From contig NZ_JALKAL010000006.1 in assembly GCF_023015765.1 (NCBI RefSeq), positions 167,717 to 231,716 on the forward strand: 64,000 bases of DNA, written 5' to 3'. The notes beneath the pieces were generated by a model. The model was given only the letters and a program-made list of their open reading frames with translations, ran no database searches and was not told the origin of the DNA. The translations under genes and the position numbers were made by a program. Every line of letters starts with the position of its first letter. Position 1 is the stretch's first letter. Positions 47,313 through 55,392 of this stretch are shown one piece after another. Source of the stretch: Ornithinimicrobium sp. F0845. Lineage in GTDB: Bacteria; Actinomycetota; Actinomycetes; Actinomycetales; Dermatophilaceae.

Positions 47313-47699
47313 TCAGTCTCGTGCACCTGAGCGACACTCAGCTTCCCCACGAGATCGACAGACCCCGCGGGACTTCGCTCCAGAAGGCAGGGGCTCTGAG
47401 CGCCTGCCGGCAGCGGGATCCGTGTGGCGCTGGAACTGCTCGAAGTCGATCTGGCTGTCGCTCTCGATGCCGCGCGGGACCCGTGCGAGACCGGTGACGA
47501 ACTCGGCCGGTTCGAGGCAGATGCCCATCTCGTCGCGGTCGTCCTGCCCCGAGATGGAGGTGCCGTGCACCCCCGAGCCGACCTGCACACGCAGGATCAT
47601 GCCCGCCTCGGCGATCGCGCGGGCCTCCTCCGAGGCGTGCGGGTGGGGGAAGCCGGCGGGCAGGCCGGTGTCTCCGTGGATCTCGGCGGCTGGGCTCAC
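47313..47699 (-). pseudogene. Truncated nucleotidyltransferase-like gene
   Basis: The frame from GTG 47699 gives a good N-terminus of a predicted nucleotidyltransferase family (COG3541-like): EEARAIAEAGMILRVQVGSGVHGTSISGQDDRDEMGICLEPAEFVTGLARVP (in pieces) and FEQFQRHT. Then it diverges into unrelated residues and stops at 128 aa. The family normally continues for a further 100 or more residues (a GDLD strand and helices). No continuation was found in the other two frames, so the 3' part seems deleted, not frameshifted. Confidence 0.6.
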
Positions 47700-47820
47700 G
47701 GGCGACAGCGTACGGCTGGTGCCGCACGCACTGTCGGGGCCTTCGGGGAGTATGCCGTCAGGCAGGTCTTCCTGCTCCCCCCGGACGTCCGGGGCTAACT
47801 GAGGGGGACGACACACCGGG

Positions 47821-47855
47821 TGTGGATAACAACTTTGTGTCGAACATATGTGCTA
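47821..47855 (+). promoter_or_regulatory. SOS-like box and DnaA-box match before the DUF222-HNH gene
   Basis: TCGAAC-ATAT-GTGCTA at 47840-47855 matches the actinobacterial LexA box (TCGAAC-N4-GTTCGA) perfectly in its left half and in part in its right half. TGTGGATAA at 47821-47829 is the reverse complement of TTATCCACA, the classic DnaA box. TAGGTT at 47854-47859 could be a -10. As I recall, 13E12/DUF222 genes of mycobacteria are known LexA targets. Confidence 0.5.
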
Positions 47856-47900
47856 GGTTGAGATTGTCGGTGGAGGAGTCGCCGGAAAGGAGGGACCGAC

Positions 47901-50465
47901 ATGCAGGGGAAGGGGAGCGTGCTCGAGTCCCGCCTCGAAGAGTTCGTGCCCGGGGAGGCGCTCGCGCAGCTGCAGGCTCAGGGCGCGACGTTGCCTCGCA
48001 TGTGGGTGCATCCGCACGAAGGCGCACCCGTGGTCGTCGAGTTGGGGGACCCGCGCACCGAGGCCATCGAGGCCATGCAGGCGGCCATGAAGTTCCTGGG
48101 TGTGGGCGACATGGTCGGGCCGTTGACCGAGGCCACCCTTGCGTGCGCCACCCTCAACGCCCCTGAGCAGTTGTCCGAGAAGCCCCAGCAGTCGGCCGAG
48201 GAGCCGGAGCAGTCGTCCGGCGCGGCAGAGCAGTCCTCTGACGTGCCGCAGCAGCCGCCGGAGTCGCTGGAGGGACCGCGGGAGCAGCCCGCGGTGCTGG
48301 CACGGTCCAAGGAGCTGCTGGGCGTCATCGAGTCCGTCACCAAGGTCTCCCACCAGCTGGACTCGGTCGTGGTGACCGCGGCCCGGCATCTGACGGCTGC
48401 GCGCGGGCAGCTGCTGCTGGGTGAGAAGGGCGTGGCCTCTTCCGAGGAGCTCTCCAAGGGCCAGCAGGACAAGTGGCGGGCGGCGGCCAAGTCGCAGACC
48501 CGGCACGAGCTCGAGGCCGCGCTGGGCTGGTACGAGAGCGAGGTGCGCGACCTCGTCAGCCTGGCGAGCTCTCCCACCAGCACGCTGGCGCCGGTGCTGC
48601 ACAGCCTGCGCACCGGCGAGAGCTGCTGGCAGGTGGTCCGCCGATTCCATCGCGAGGCAGGTGGGCTGGCTCACGAGGACACGGCGAAGATCGCCAATGC
48701 TCTGTTCGGGGACGACCCGGAGGCGTCGGTGACCGATCGGCTGGACTCCGACGGAGAGTGGCTCGGTGGCCCGTGGCGGGTCGGTGAGTTCAACCGCGCT
48801 CTGGCCCTGGAGGTCGCCAAGGTGAACGCCACCGACGAAGAGGCCAAGAAGGCAGCCAGGGAGCGGGCCAGGGCCACCAAGGACCTGAGGGTCCGCATGG
48901 ACGAGAACGGCACGGCGGAGATCACCATCGGGTGCACCCCGCTCAGCGCTGCGGCGATCGCCGACCGAGTCGACAAGGCTGCACGGGCGGCCCGCAAGGC
49001 GGGGGCTCCCGAGACGCTGCGTGAGCTGCGCTCGGCCCTGGGAGTCGCCTTGCTACTTCACGGGACCCTAGACACCACCACCCTGCCGGACGACCCTGAC
49101 CTGATCACGGTGGAGCAGTCCGCCGAGCTCACCAAGGTTCTCAACGGCCTTCCTGCGGCCGAGATCCACGCCGTCGTCCCGTTCGACACCCTGATCGGCC
49201 ACCGCGCCGGCTCAGGTGACACTGGGGCCTGCACGTGCACGTGCTCCTGTGGCGCCGGTCGCGGTGGAATCAGCTCGTCAGCCCCGTCGTTCCCTGGCCA
49301 ACCCTGTCCTTCACCAGCCTCGACAGGGCCTCCGGGTGCCGACGCAGGCTCCGCGTTCTTCCCGCCTGGCTCCGCGGGTGGCTCCGCGTTCATCCCGCCC
49401 GGTTCCGCGGGTGACTCCGCGATCTTCCCGCCCGGTTCCGCGGGTGACTCCGCGTTCGTTCCCCCTGGCTCGGCCGGCCCGGACCCTGGCCTTCCCGACC
49501 CTGCACCTGCCATGGGTGTGGGCGAGGTCATCGGGCGCCACTCGATGTTCCTGATGCCCGAGGAGGTCCAGCTGCTGGCGCTACTGCCGGGCTCCAGCCT
49601 CTATCGGCTGCTCATCGACCCGGCCACCGGACGATGTGTGGAGCGCTCGATCAAGGCCTATCCCTTCGATGCGCGGATGCGGGCCCAGCTCATCGCTTCA
49701 GACTTGTTCTGCAGGGCCCCCGGCTGTCTGCGCCCGGCGCGGCTGTCCCAGATGGACCATGTCCAGGAGTACGGCACGCCCGGTGGGCACACCTGCGAGG
49801 CCAACGGCCAGCCGGCCTGCGAGCCGCACCACGACCAGAAGACGAAGAAGGCCTGGGACGCGGTGATCGATGCCAACCGCGACGTCACCTGGACGACGCT
49901 GCTCGGGCGGATCTACCGCACCAAGGCCCACGACTACCGGCAGTACACCAAGCTCCTCACGTCGGCCACCACCGAAGTGATGGAGGCGATCAAGGAGGGC
50001 GCAGACCGTGACGACGTCATCAACGCCGCCGTCTACCAGGCGCTGTCCTACCGCGAGCCCGGCGAGTCCCTGGACACCGACGACTACGACGACCTGTTCC
50101 ACGGCTGGGACTCGATCACGCTGACCCACATCCGGGAGACCGGACGTCGCGCCTACAAGCCTGACCCCAAGGTCCGTCAGGCCGAGGTCGACCGCCACCG
50201 CGCCGCCGGCGACGAGCAGACCCCCCACGAGTCGAAGGCGGCGGCCGACGACGACCACACGACCGGCGAGCAGAGGGGTGCGGCAGGACGGACCGTCGAC
50301 GGGTCCAGCTCCACCGATGGGGCCGCTTCCACCGACGGGGCCGCCTCCGCCGGGTCCAGCTCCACCGATGGGGCCGCCTCCACCGACAGGACCACGACGA
50401 ACCGGAGCGCGCCAGCCCCAAGGACTCCGTGGACCGAGCCCAACAACGAACCTCCGCCGTTCTGA
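47901..50465 (+). CDS. DUF222 / HNH endonuclease domain protein (13E12-like)
   Basis: 854 aa from ATG 47901, RBS AAGGAGG. The N-terminal 170 residues are acidic and low-complexity (EQLSEKPQQSAEEPEQSS). The DUF222 helical region spans about 110-450. A Pro/Gly/Ser/Ala 11-residue repeat (PPGSAGDSAFI type, four copies, about 480-525) forms a linker. The HNH core is near 600-655: FCRAPGCLRPARLSQMDHVQEYGTPGG and CEANGQPACEPHHDQKTKKAW, with the Cys pairs and His of a zinc-bound HNH. The C-terminus is a Ser/Thr/Asp/Gly repeat. DUF222-HNH genes are multi-copy in actinobacteria; their target is unknown. Confidence 0.9.
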   Translation: MQGKGSVLESRLEEFVPGEALAQLQAQGATLPRMWVHPHEGAPVVVELGDPRTEAIEAMQAAMKFLGVGDMVGPLTEATLACATLNAPEQLSEKPQQSAEEPEQSSGAAEQSSDVPQQPPESLEGPREQPAVLARSKELLGVIESVTKVSHQLDSVVVTAARHLTAARGQLLLGEKGVASSEELSKGQQDKWRAAAKSQTRHELEAALGWYESEVRDLVSLASSPTSTLAPVLHSLRTGESCWQVVRRFHREAGGLAHEDTAKIANALFGDDPEASVTDRLDSDGEWLGGPWRVGEFNRALALEVAKVNATDEEAKKAARERARATKDLRVRMDENGTAEITIGCTPLSAAAIADRVDKAARAARKAGAPETLRELRSALGVALLLHGTLDTTTLPDDPDLITVEQSAELTKVLNGLPAAEIHAVVPFDTLIGHRAGSGDTGACTCTCSCGAGRGGISSSAPSFPGQPCPSPASTGPPGADAGSAFFPPGSAGGSAFIPPGSAGDSAIFPPGSAGDSAFVPPGSAGPDPGLPDPAPAMGVGEVIGRHSMFLMPEEVQLLALLPGSSLYRLLIDPATGRCVERSIKAYPFDARMRAQLIASDLFCRAPGCLRPARLSQMDHVQEYGTPGGHTCEANGQPACEPHHDQKTKKAWDAVIDANRDVTWTTLLGRIYRTKAHDYRQYTKLLTSATTEVMEAIKEGADRDDVINAAVYQALSYREPGESLDTDDYDDLFHGWDSITLTHIRETGRRAYKPDPKVRQAEVDRHRAAGDEQTPHESKAAADDDHTTGEQRGAAGRTVDGSSSTDGAASTDGAASAGSSSTDGAASTDRTTTNRSAPAPRTPWTEPNNEPPPF

Positions 50466-50561
50466 CCACCAGTCAGCCATGCCCTCCGCTCAGGTGGCAG
50501 GCTGGGTCGGCACTTTCGCCGCGGGGGCAACCTCACGGCATACCGATTGCGTTGGAGACCC

Positions 50562-51098
50562 ATGAACCAGCCGACTCAGGACGAGGAGTTCGTGCAGTTC
50601 GTGCGGGCGCGTCAGGGGCAGCTGCTCCGGGCCGCCCGCCTCTACTGCGGCGACCCCCACATCGCTGAGGACCTCCTCCAGGACGCCTTCGTGAAGCTGG
50701 CGAGCCGGTGGGAGAGCGTGCGGGACGGGTCACCCGATGCCTACGTCCGGCGCATCCTCTATCGCGACTCAGTGTCGCGCTGGCGCAAGTGGCGGCGCGA
50801 GATCCCGTATGCCGCGGGCGAGGGTGAGCGCGACCTGCTGGATGCACAGGCGGTCTCGTCGGGGGTGGACGACTGGGTGAACGGCGCCGACCTGCGCTCA
50901 GCCCTGGCGCAGCTGCCGCCGCGGCAGCGCGCGGTGATTGTGCTGCGCTATTTCGAGGACCAGTCCGAGGCGCAGATCGCCGAGGTGCTCGGCGTCGCGG
51001 CCGGGACGGTCAAGAGTCAGGCCAGCAAGGCCTTGGCTGCCCTGAGACGGAGTATGCCGGCGCTCATCGACGCCGGGATGGCGGAAGGAGGACTGTGA
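50562..51098 (+). CDS. SigE-family ECF sigma factor, second copy
   Basis: 178 aa from ATG 50562 (GGAG upstream). Region 2: EEFVQFVRARQGQLLRAARLYCGDPHIAEDLLQDAFVKLASRWE (in pieces), YVRRILYRDSVSRWRKWRRE. Region 4: LPPRQRAVIVLRYFEDQSEAQIAEVLGVAAGTVKSQASKALAALRR. Same family as 46493-47008, with clearly different residues, so not a recent duplicate. Its stop overlaps the start of the membrane-protein gene that follows. Confidence 0.9.
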   Translation: MNQPTQDEEFVQFVRARQGQLLRAARLYCGDPHIAEDLLQDAFVKLASRWESVRDGSPDAYVRRILYRDSVSRWRKWRREIPYAAGEGERDLLDAQAVSSGVDDWVNGADLRSALAQLPPRQRAVIVLRYFEDQSEAQIAEVLGVAAGTVKSQASKALAALRRSMPALIDAGMAEGGL

Positions 51099-52087
51099 TG
51101 GGCAAGGACGAGCTGCGCAACGCACTGGACCACGCCGCCGGGCACGGTCCGGAGGTCGACTTCACCGGCACCTGGGGTGCGGGTCGGAGGATGCGTCGTC
51201 GCCGTCAGGCGGCCCAGGGAGTCGGCGGCCTGGCACTGGCCGCGAGCCTCGTGGGCGCCTTCGCGCTCGGCGGTGGTGACCTGATGTCGAGGGACTCCCT
51301 CGGGCCGGCGACGCCGACGGTCCCCGACGACATCGTCGCGACGGCCGTGGAGACCGACTCGGACGATACGGAGGTGACGTCCGCCCCGCCGACGCCGATC
51401 GACGACGAGACGCCAGAGACGACCGCCACCCAGGAACAGACCCAAGACCCGACGGGGAGCCCGACCGGGTCCCCGACAGGGACCGCGGCCCCAGAGCCCG
51501 CTGAGCCGACACAGACGGACCCGGTGACGACACCTTCGCCGACGACCGGGCCGACGAGACCGCCGACGACGGCGCCGACCCCGACAGCGACGGGCCCCAC
51601 CACGGACCCCGGCAGTGACCTGATCGTCCTGCCCAACCCGTGCGACGAGCCGACCACCGGGCTCACGGTCATGGGCGTTCCCGACGCCACACCCGCCACG
51701 ATGGAGCGTGCCCAGGAGCTGCTGGACCTGGCGTCCACCTGCGACCTCGACGGGCTGATCGCGCTGGCGACGGACCAGAGCACGACCCTGTCCTTCGGCA
51801 ACACCACGCCGGAGGAGGCCTTCGCCGGAGAGTTGGGGCGGCAGCGGGTCCACGTTTTGGCGTCGCTGCTGGTCAACTACCCACCCGAGCTGGGTGGCGG
51901 CAATGACGGTCCCGTGCTGTCGGCCCGCTGGCCGCTGCTGGACGAGGACCAGTGGCCCGAGCTGGTCGAGCTCGGCATCGCCACCCCGCAGGACCTGGAC
52001 TCCTGGGAGTCCCTCGGCGCGTACACCGGGTGGCGGATCTTCATCGAGGACGACGGGCTCTGGTCCGGGATGCTGGCGGGCGACTGA
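51098..52087 (+). CDS. Membrane protein partnered with the second SigE-family factor
   Basis: 329 aa from ATG 51098 (GTG 51095 possible), AGGAGG 7 nt upstream. Cytoplasmic N-terminus (KDELRNALDHAAGHGPEVDFTGTWGAGRRMRRRRQ), one membrane segment (VGGLALAASLVGAFALGG), a Thr/Pro/Asp-rich stalk of about 110 residues, and an extracytoplasmic domain with two cysteines (NPCDEPTTG, ASTCDLDGL). Same plan as the product of 45423-46496. An anti-sigma role is likely from position but not shown by a motif. Confidence 0.7.
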   Translation: MGKDELRNALDHAAGHGPEVDFTGTWGAGRRMRRRRQAAQGVGGLALAASLVGAFALGGGDLMSRDSLGPATPTVPDDIVATAVETDSDDTEVTSAPPTPIDDETPETTATQEQTQDPTGSPTGSPTGTAAPEPAEPTQTDPVTTPSPTTGPTRPPTTAPTPTATGPTTDPGSDLIVLPNPCDEPTTGLTVMGVPDATPATMERAQELLDLASTCDLDGLIALATDQSTTLSFGNTTPEEAFAGELGRQRVHVLASLLVNYPPELGGGNDGPVLSARWPLLDEDQWPELVELGIATPQDLDSWESLGAYTGWRIFIEDDGLWSGMLAGD

Positions 52088-52100
52088 GGACGGGCGCGAG

Positions 52101-52139
52101 CGCGTCGGCGGGTCGCGTCGGCGGGTCGCGTCGGCGGCT
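52101..52139. repeat. 13-bp triple tandem repeat
   Basis: CGCGTCGGCGGGT occurs at 52101-52113 and 52114-52126 and, with the final base pair changed, at 52127-52139. It lies in the 101-bp gap before the VOC gene. Confidence 0.85.
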
Positions 52140-52188
52140 TCGGCTCAAGGACGCCGATCGTCCGCATTCGGTGGCACGATCGATCTCC

Positions 52189-53568
52189 ATGAGTGAGAAC
52201 GCGACGAGTGAGAACGCGACCCCGACGCAGCGGATGACGGCCAAACAGTTCCAGGAGGCGGGCGGCACGGAGGACTGGAGGGTGCTGGGCGCCGGTGCCG
52301 CGGCCTGGTTCAGCGCGTCCTCGCACGCCGCGGGGGCCGAACTCGCGGCCCGCGCGGCGGACCTGGCGGCGGACCGGGACGGGCCGGTGGCGGCCGCAGT
52401 CACCGCCGTGCCGGTGCCTGTGGAGGCGAGCGTCCGGTCCCAGGGCGTCCAGGTGTGCCTGCCGCTGGGACCGGCGGACGACGGCCTCACCGCTGCGCAT
52501 GTCGACCTGGCCCGCGCAGTCTCCACGGCGGCCGCCAGGCTGGGGCTCACCGCCGACCCGGCCGTGCTCCAGGACCTGCAGTTGGCGATGGACACACAGG
52601 ACCAGGGAGCCGTGCTGCCCTTCTGGGAGTCGGCGCTCGGCTATGACCCGGTCGGCGACGAGGACCTGATGGACGCGCTGCACCGGCACCCGCCGATCTG
52701 GTTCCAGGAGCAGGACGCCGCACGACCCCTGCGCAACCGGATCCACCTGGACTCCGTCATGCCCCAGGAGGTCGCCGTCGCAACCATGGAGACGCTCGGC
52801 GAGCGTGGCGGGACGGTGCACAACAACGGCTACTACGCGACGGTGGCCGACGCGGAAGGCAACGAGGTCGACATACTGCCGCTGCCGGAGGGAAGCGACC
52901 GCTGGGACCAGCCCGGCACGGAGGACTGGCGGCTCGTGTTCTCGGCGATGGCCTGCTATCCCGTCGCGTCGGCGGAGCAGGCCTCGGAGCTCGTGCGGGC
53001 CGTGGCGGCGCTCGCGGACGAGGCGGGTCTGGCGCTGGGCATCGACGTGCGCTCGAGGGCCGGTCAGAGCCTGGTCGTGCTCGACAGCGGCAAGGACCGG
53101 TGGGAGATGGAGGACGGCTACGAGCCGTTGGCGGCTCGCGTGCAGGAGGCGGCCCGGAGCCTGGGGCTGAGCGCCGACCTGCGGGCCCCGCGCTTCGTCC
53201 AGGTCGGCTTCGACGCGGTCGACATCCCCGCCGTCCGGGAGTTCTGGCGCGCGGCCCTCGGCTACCAGGAGGACCCGCGCGAGGGGATCAGCGACATCGT
53301 GGACCCGCGCCAGCTCAACGTGCCGGTCTTCGTGCAGGACCTGGACGCCGACGACGAGGCCCGGCGCGCCCAGCGCAACCGCATCCACGTCGACCTGTTC
53401 CTCCCGCACGACCAGCTCGAGGGACGGCTCGCGGCCGCCGTCGCGGCCGGCGGCACCGTCGTCCGGGACGCGGCACCGATCTACTGGACCGTCGCCGACC
53501 CCGAGGGCAACGAGATCGACCTGACGACGTCCTACGGCCGTGAGGAGCACTGGGCGCAGCAGGGGTGA
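52189..53568 (+). CDS. Double carbinolamine-dehydratase-like/VOC (glyoxalase fold) protein
   Basis: 459 aa from ATG 52189. It consists of two copies of one module: a pterin carbinolamine-dehydratase-like part (residues 16-125: TAKQFQEAGGTEDWRVLGAGAAAWF; residues about 240-335: GTEDWRLVFSAMACYPVASAEQA) followed by a Glyoxalase_6-type VOC part (FWESALGYDPVGDEDLMD, NRIHLDSVMP, ATVADAEGNEVDI; then FWRAALGYQEDPREGISD, NRIHVDLFLPHDQLEGRL, WTVADPEGNEIDL). Single-module relatives are common in actinobacteria, so this looks like an internal tandem duplication. The substrate is unknown. Confidence 0.85.
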   Translation: MSENATSENATPTQRMTAKQFQEAGGTEDWRVLGAGAAAWFSASSHAAGAELAARAADLAADRDGPVAAAVTAVPVPVEASVRSQGVQVCLPLGPADDGLTAAHVDLARAVSTAAARLGLTADPAVLQDLQLAMDTQDQGAVLPFWESALGYDPVGDEDLMDALHRHPPIWFQEQDAARPLRNRIHLDSVMPQEVAVATMETLGERGGTVHNNGYYATVADAEGNEVDILPLPEGSDRWDQPGTEDWRLVFSAMACYPVASAEQASELVRAVAALADEAGLALGIDVRSRAGQSLVVLDSGKDRWEMEDGYEPLAARVQEAARSLGLSADLRAPRFVQVGFDAVDIPAVREFWRAALGYQEDPREGISDIVDPRQLNVPVFVQDLDADDEARRAQRNRIHVDLFLPHDQLEGRLAAAVAAGGTVVRDAAPIYWTVADPEGNEIDLTTSYGREEHWAQQG

Positions 53569-53672
53569 GGCGACATCCTGGGCTGAGGTCGGGTGTCGAT
53601 CGGCAAGGTCCTCGGTCGTCTATCCAGTGAGCCGCGACCGCGGCCACACTGGAGACAACCAAGGAGACGACC

Positions 53673-54041
53673 ATGCGCTACGCACTGCTGCTGCACAACC
53701 GGGAGCCCGCCGAGGGCGAGATAGACCAGGAGGCCATCACCGCGATGCAGGAGGCGTTCGGCGCCTACGGCCGGGCGCTGGAGGCCGCCGGGGTGCTCGT
53801 CGCCGCCGAGGTCCTGCAGAGCCAGGACATCAGCAGCACGGTGACCCTGCGGGAGGGGAGCCTGCAGGTGCAGGACGGCCCGTTCGCCGAGACCAAGGAG
53901 GCCCTCGCCGGGATCATCGTGGTGGACGTGCCCGACCTCGACGCCGCGCTGGCCTGGGCCGAGAAGTGCCCGGGCGCCACCTACGGCGTGGTGGAGGTGC
54001 GTCCCGCGGCCACCTCGTTCGTCAACGGGTCGTGGACCTGA
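53673..54041 (+). CDS. YciI/YCII-domain protein (ECF42 partner)
   Basis: 122 aa from ATG 53673 after AAGGAGA. YCII fold: MRYALLLHNREPAEGEID, a helical middle (MQEAFGAYGRALEAAGVLVAAEVLQ), then LQVQDGPFAETKEALAGIIVVDVPDLDAALAWAEKCPG with the DGPF motif intact and the VEVRP end. It is separated by 11 bp from the ECF42 sigma factor that follows, with the gene order mirroring the 4.0-6.0 kb locus. Confidence 0.9.
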   Translation: MRYALLLHNREPAEGEIDQEAITAMQEAFGAYGRALEAAGVLVAAEVLQSQDISSTVTLREGSLQVQDGPFAETKEALAGIIVVDVPDLDAALAWAEKCPGATYGVVEVRPAATSFVNGSWT

Positions 54042-54052
54042 GAGACGGGAGT

Positions 54053-55342
54053 ATGCCGTCACCCGGGGAGGCTGCGGCGCGAGCGGCCCGCGACGGTTAC
54101 GGCCGGCTGCTCGCGCTGCTGGCCGCCCCGACCGGGGACATCCCCGCGGCGGAGGACGCCCTGGGCGACGCCTTCGAGCGCGCGCTGAGGACCTGGCCGC
54201 GAGACGGCATACCGCGCAGTCCCGAGGCGTGGCTGCTGACCGTCGCCCGCAACCGGCTCAAGGACCACTGGAAGTCGGCGGCCACCCGGACGGGCGTGTC
54301 GTTCGACCCGGCGCGGCACGACGCGCTGCACCTCGACGAGGTCGATCCCGACGCGGTGGGGGACAGGCGGCTCGAGCTGATGCTGGTGTGTGCGCACCCG
54401 GCGGTCGACCCCGCCGTCCGGACGCCACTGATGCTCAACACCGTGCTGGGCTTCACCGCCGCCCAGATTGCCGGTGCGCTCGCGGTGCCGCCGACCGCGC
54501 TGGCCGCTCGTCTGGTGCGGGCCAAGCGGCGGATCAGGGACGCGCGCATCTCGTTCGTGATCCCGGACCGTGACGCACTGCCCGGGCGCCTGGTCCACGT
54601 GCTGGAGGCGGTCTACGGCGCCTACGCGATCGACTGGCCGACCGGGGGCACCGAGGAGCGGCCGGCCATGGCGGGGGAGGCGCTGCATCTGGCCGAGACC
54701 CTGGCCACCCTGCTGCCTCAGGACGCGGAGGTGCACGGGCTCGCTGCGCTGATCTGCCTGTCGGCGGCGCGGGCTCCCGCACGCCTCGACGCCGACGGGG
54801 GACTGGTGCCCCTGGGCGAGCAGGACCCGCGGCTGTGGGACTCCACACTGATCGCCCGTGGGCATGAGCACCTCCGGGTGGCTCACGCGACCCGGACCCT
54901 GGGTCGCTTCGGCCTCGAGGCCGCCATCCAGGCGGTGCACTGCGCCCGTCGTGACACAGGCGCCACCGACTGGCCCGTCCTGCTGGACCTGCACCGCAGC
55001 CTGCAGGCCGTGGCGCCGAGCCTGGGGAGCGGCACGGCCCTGGCGGCGGTGACCGCAGAGGTCGACGGGCCGCAGGCCGGGCTCGTGCTCCTCGACGAGC
55101 TGGGACGGCTGGACGACCTCGGCGAGCGGGCCGCACGCTTCCAGCCGGCCTGGGCCACCCGTGCCCACCTGCTGGAGCGGCTCGGACGCACCAGCGAGGC
55201 CGTGGCGGCCTATGACAAGGCGGTGTCGCTGACGACTGACCCGGTCGAACGGCGCTACCTGGCCCGGCGCCGTGCTGAGCTGACGCACCGCACGTCGGGT
55301 TCGACGTCAGGAGGCTGCTACGCCGGACCCGTGACCGAGTGA
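54053..55342 (+). CDS. ECF42-type RNA polymerase sigma factor, second copy
   Basis: 429 aa from ATG 54053; the start codon lies inside an AGTATGCC octamer. Region 2: GDIPAAEDALGDAFERALRTWPRDGIPRSPEAWLLTVARNRLKDHWKS (in pieces). Region 4: LMLNTVLGFTAAQIAGALAVPPTALAARLVRAKRRIRDA. The C-terminal DUF6596/TPR-like extension follows (LLPQDAEVHGLAALICLSAAR, AWATRAHLLERLGRTSEAVAAYDKAV). It pairs with one YCII protein. Compared with 4016-5260, region 4 and the extension are divergent, suggesting separate regulons. Confidence 0.9.
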   Translation: MPSPGEAAARAARDGYGRLLALLAAPTGDIPAAEDALGDAFERALRTWPRDGIPRSPEAWLLTVARNRLKDHWKSAATRTGVSFDPARHDALHLDEVDPDAVGDRRLELMLVCAHPAVDPAVRTPLMLNTVLGFTAAQIAGALAVPPTALAARLVRAKRRIRDARISFVIPDRDALPGRLVHVLEAVYGAYAIDWPTGGTEERPAMAGEALHLAETLATLLPQDAEVHGLAALICLSAARAPARLDADGGLVPLGEQDPRLWDSTLIARGHEHLRVAHATRTLGRFGLEAAIQAVHCARRDTGATDWPVLLDLHRSLQAVAPSLGSGTALAAVTAEVDGPQAGLVLLDELGRLDDLGERAARFQPAWATRAHLLERLGRTSEAVAAYDKAVSLTTDPVERRYLARRRAELTHRTSGSTSGGCYAGPVTE

Positions 55343-55392
55343 GGCTCCGGCCCGCGCCATGGCCCCGCTGGGCCCCAGGTAGCCTCGGCCGC

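Noticed and set aside
47422..47802. Plus-strand frames of about 125 residues
   Set aside because: They lie opposite the recognisable nucleotidyltransferase fragment.
33448..55392. Prophage or integrative element
   Set aside because: No integrase, phage structural, conjugation or replication gene and no tRNA or clear attachment repeats were found.
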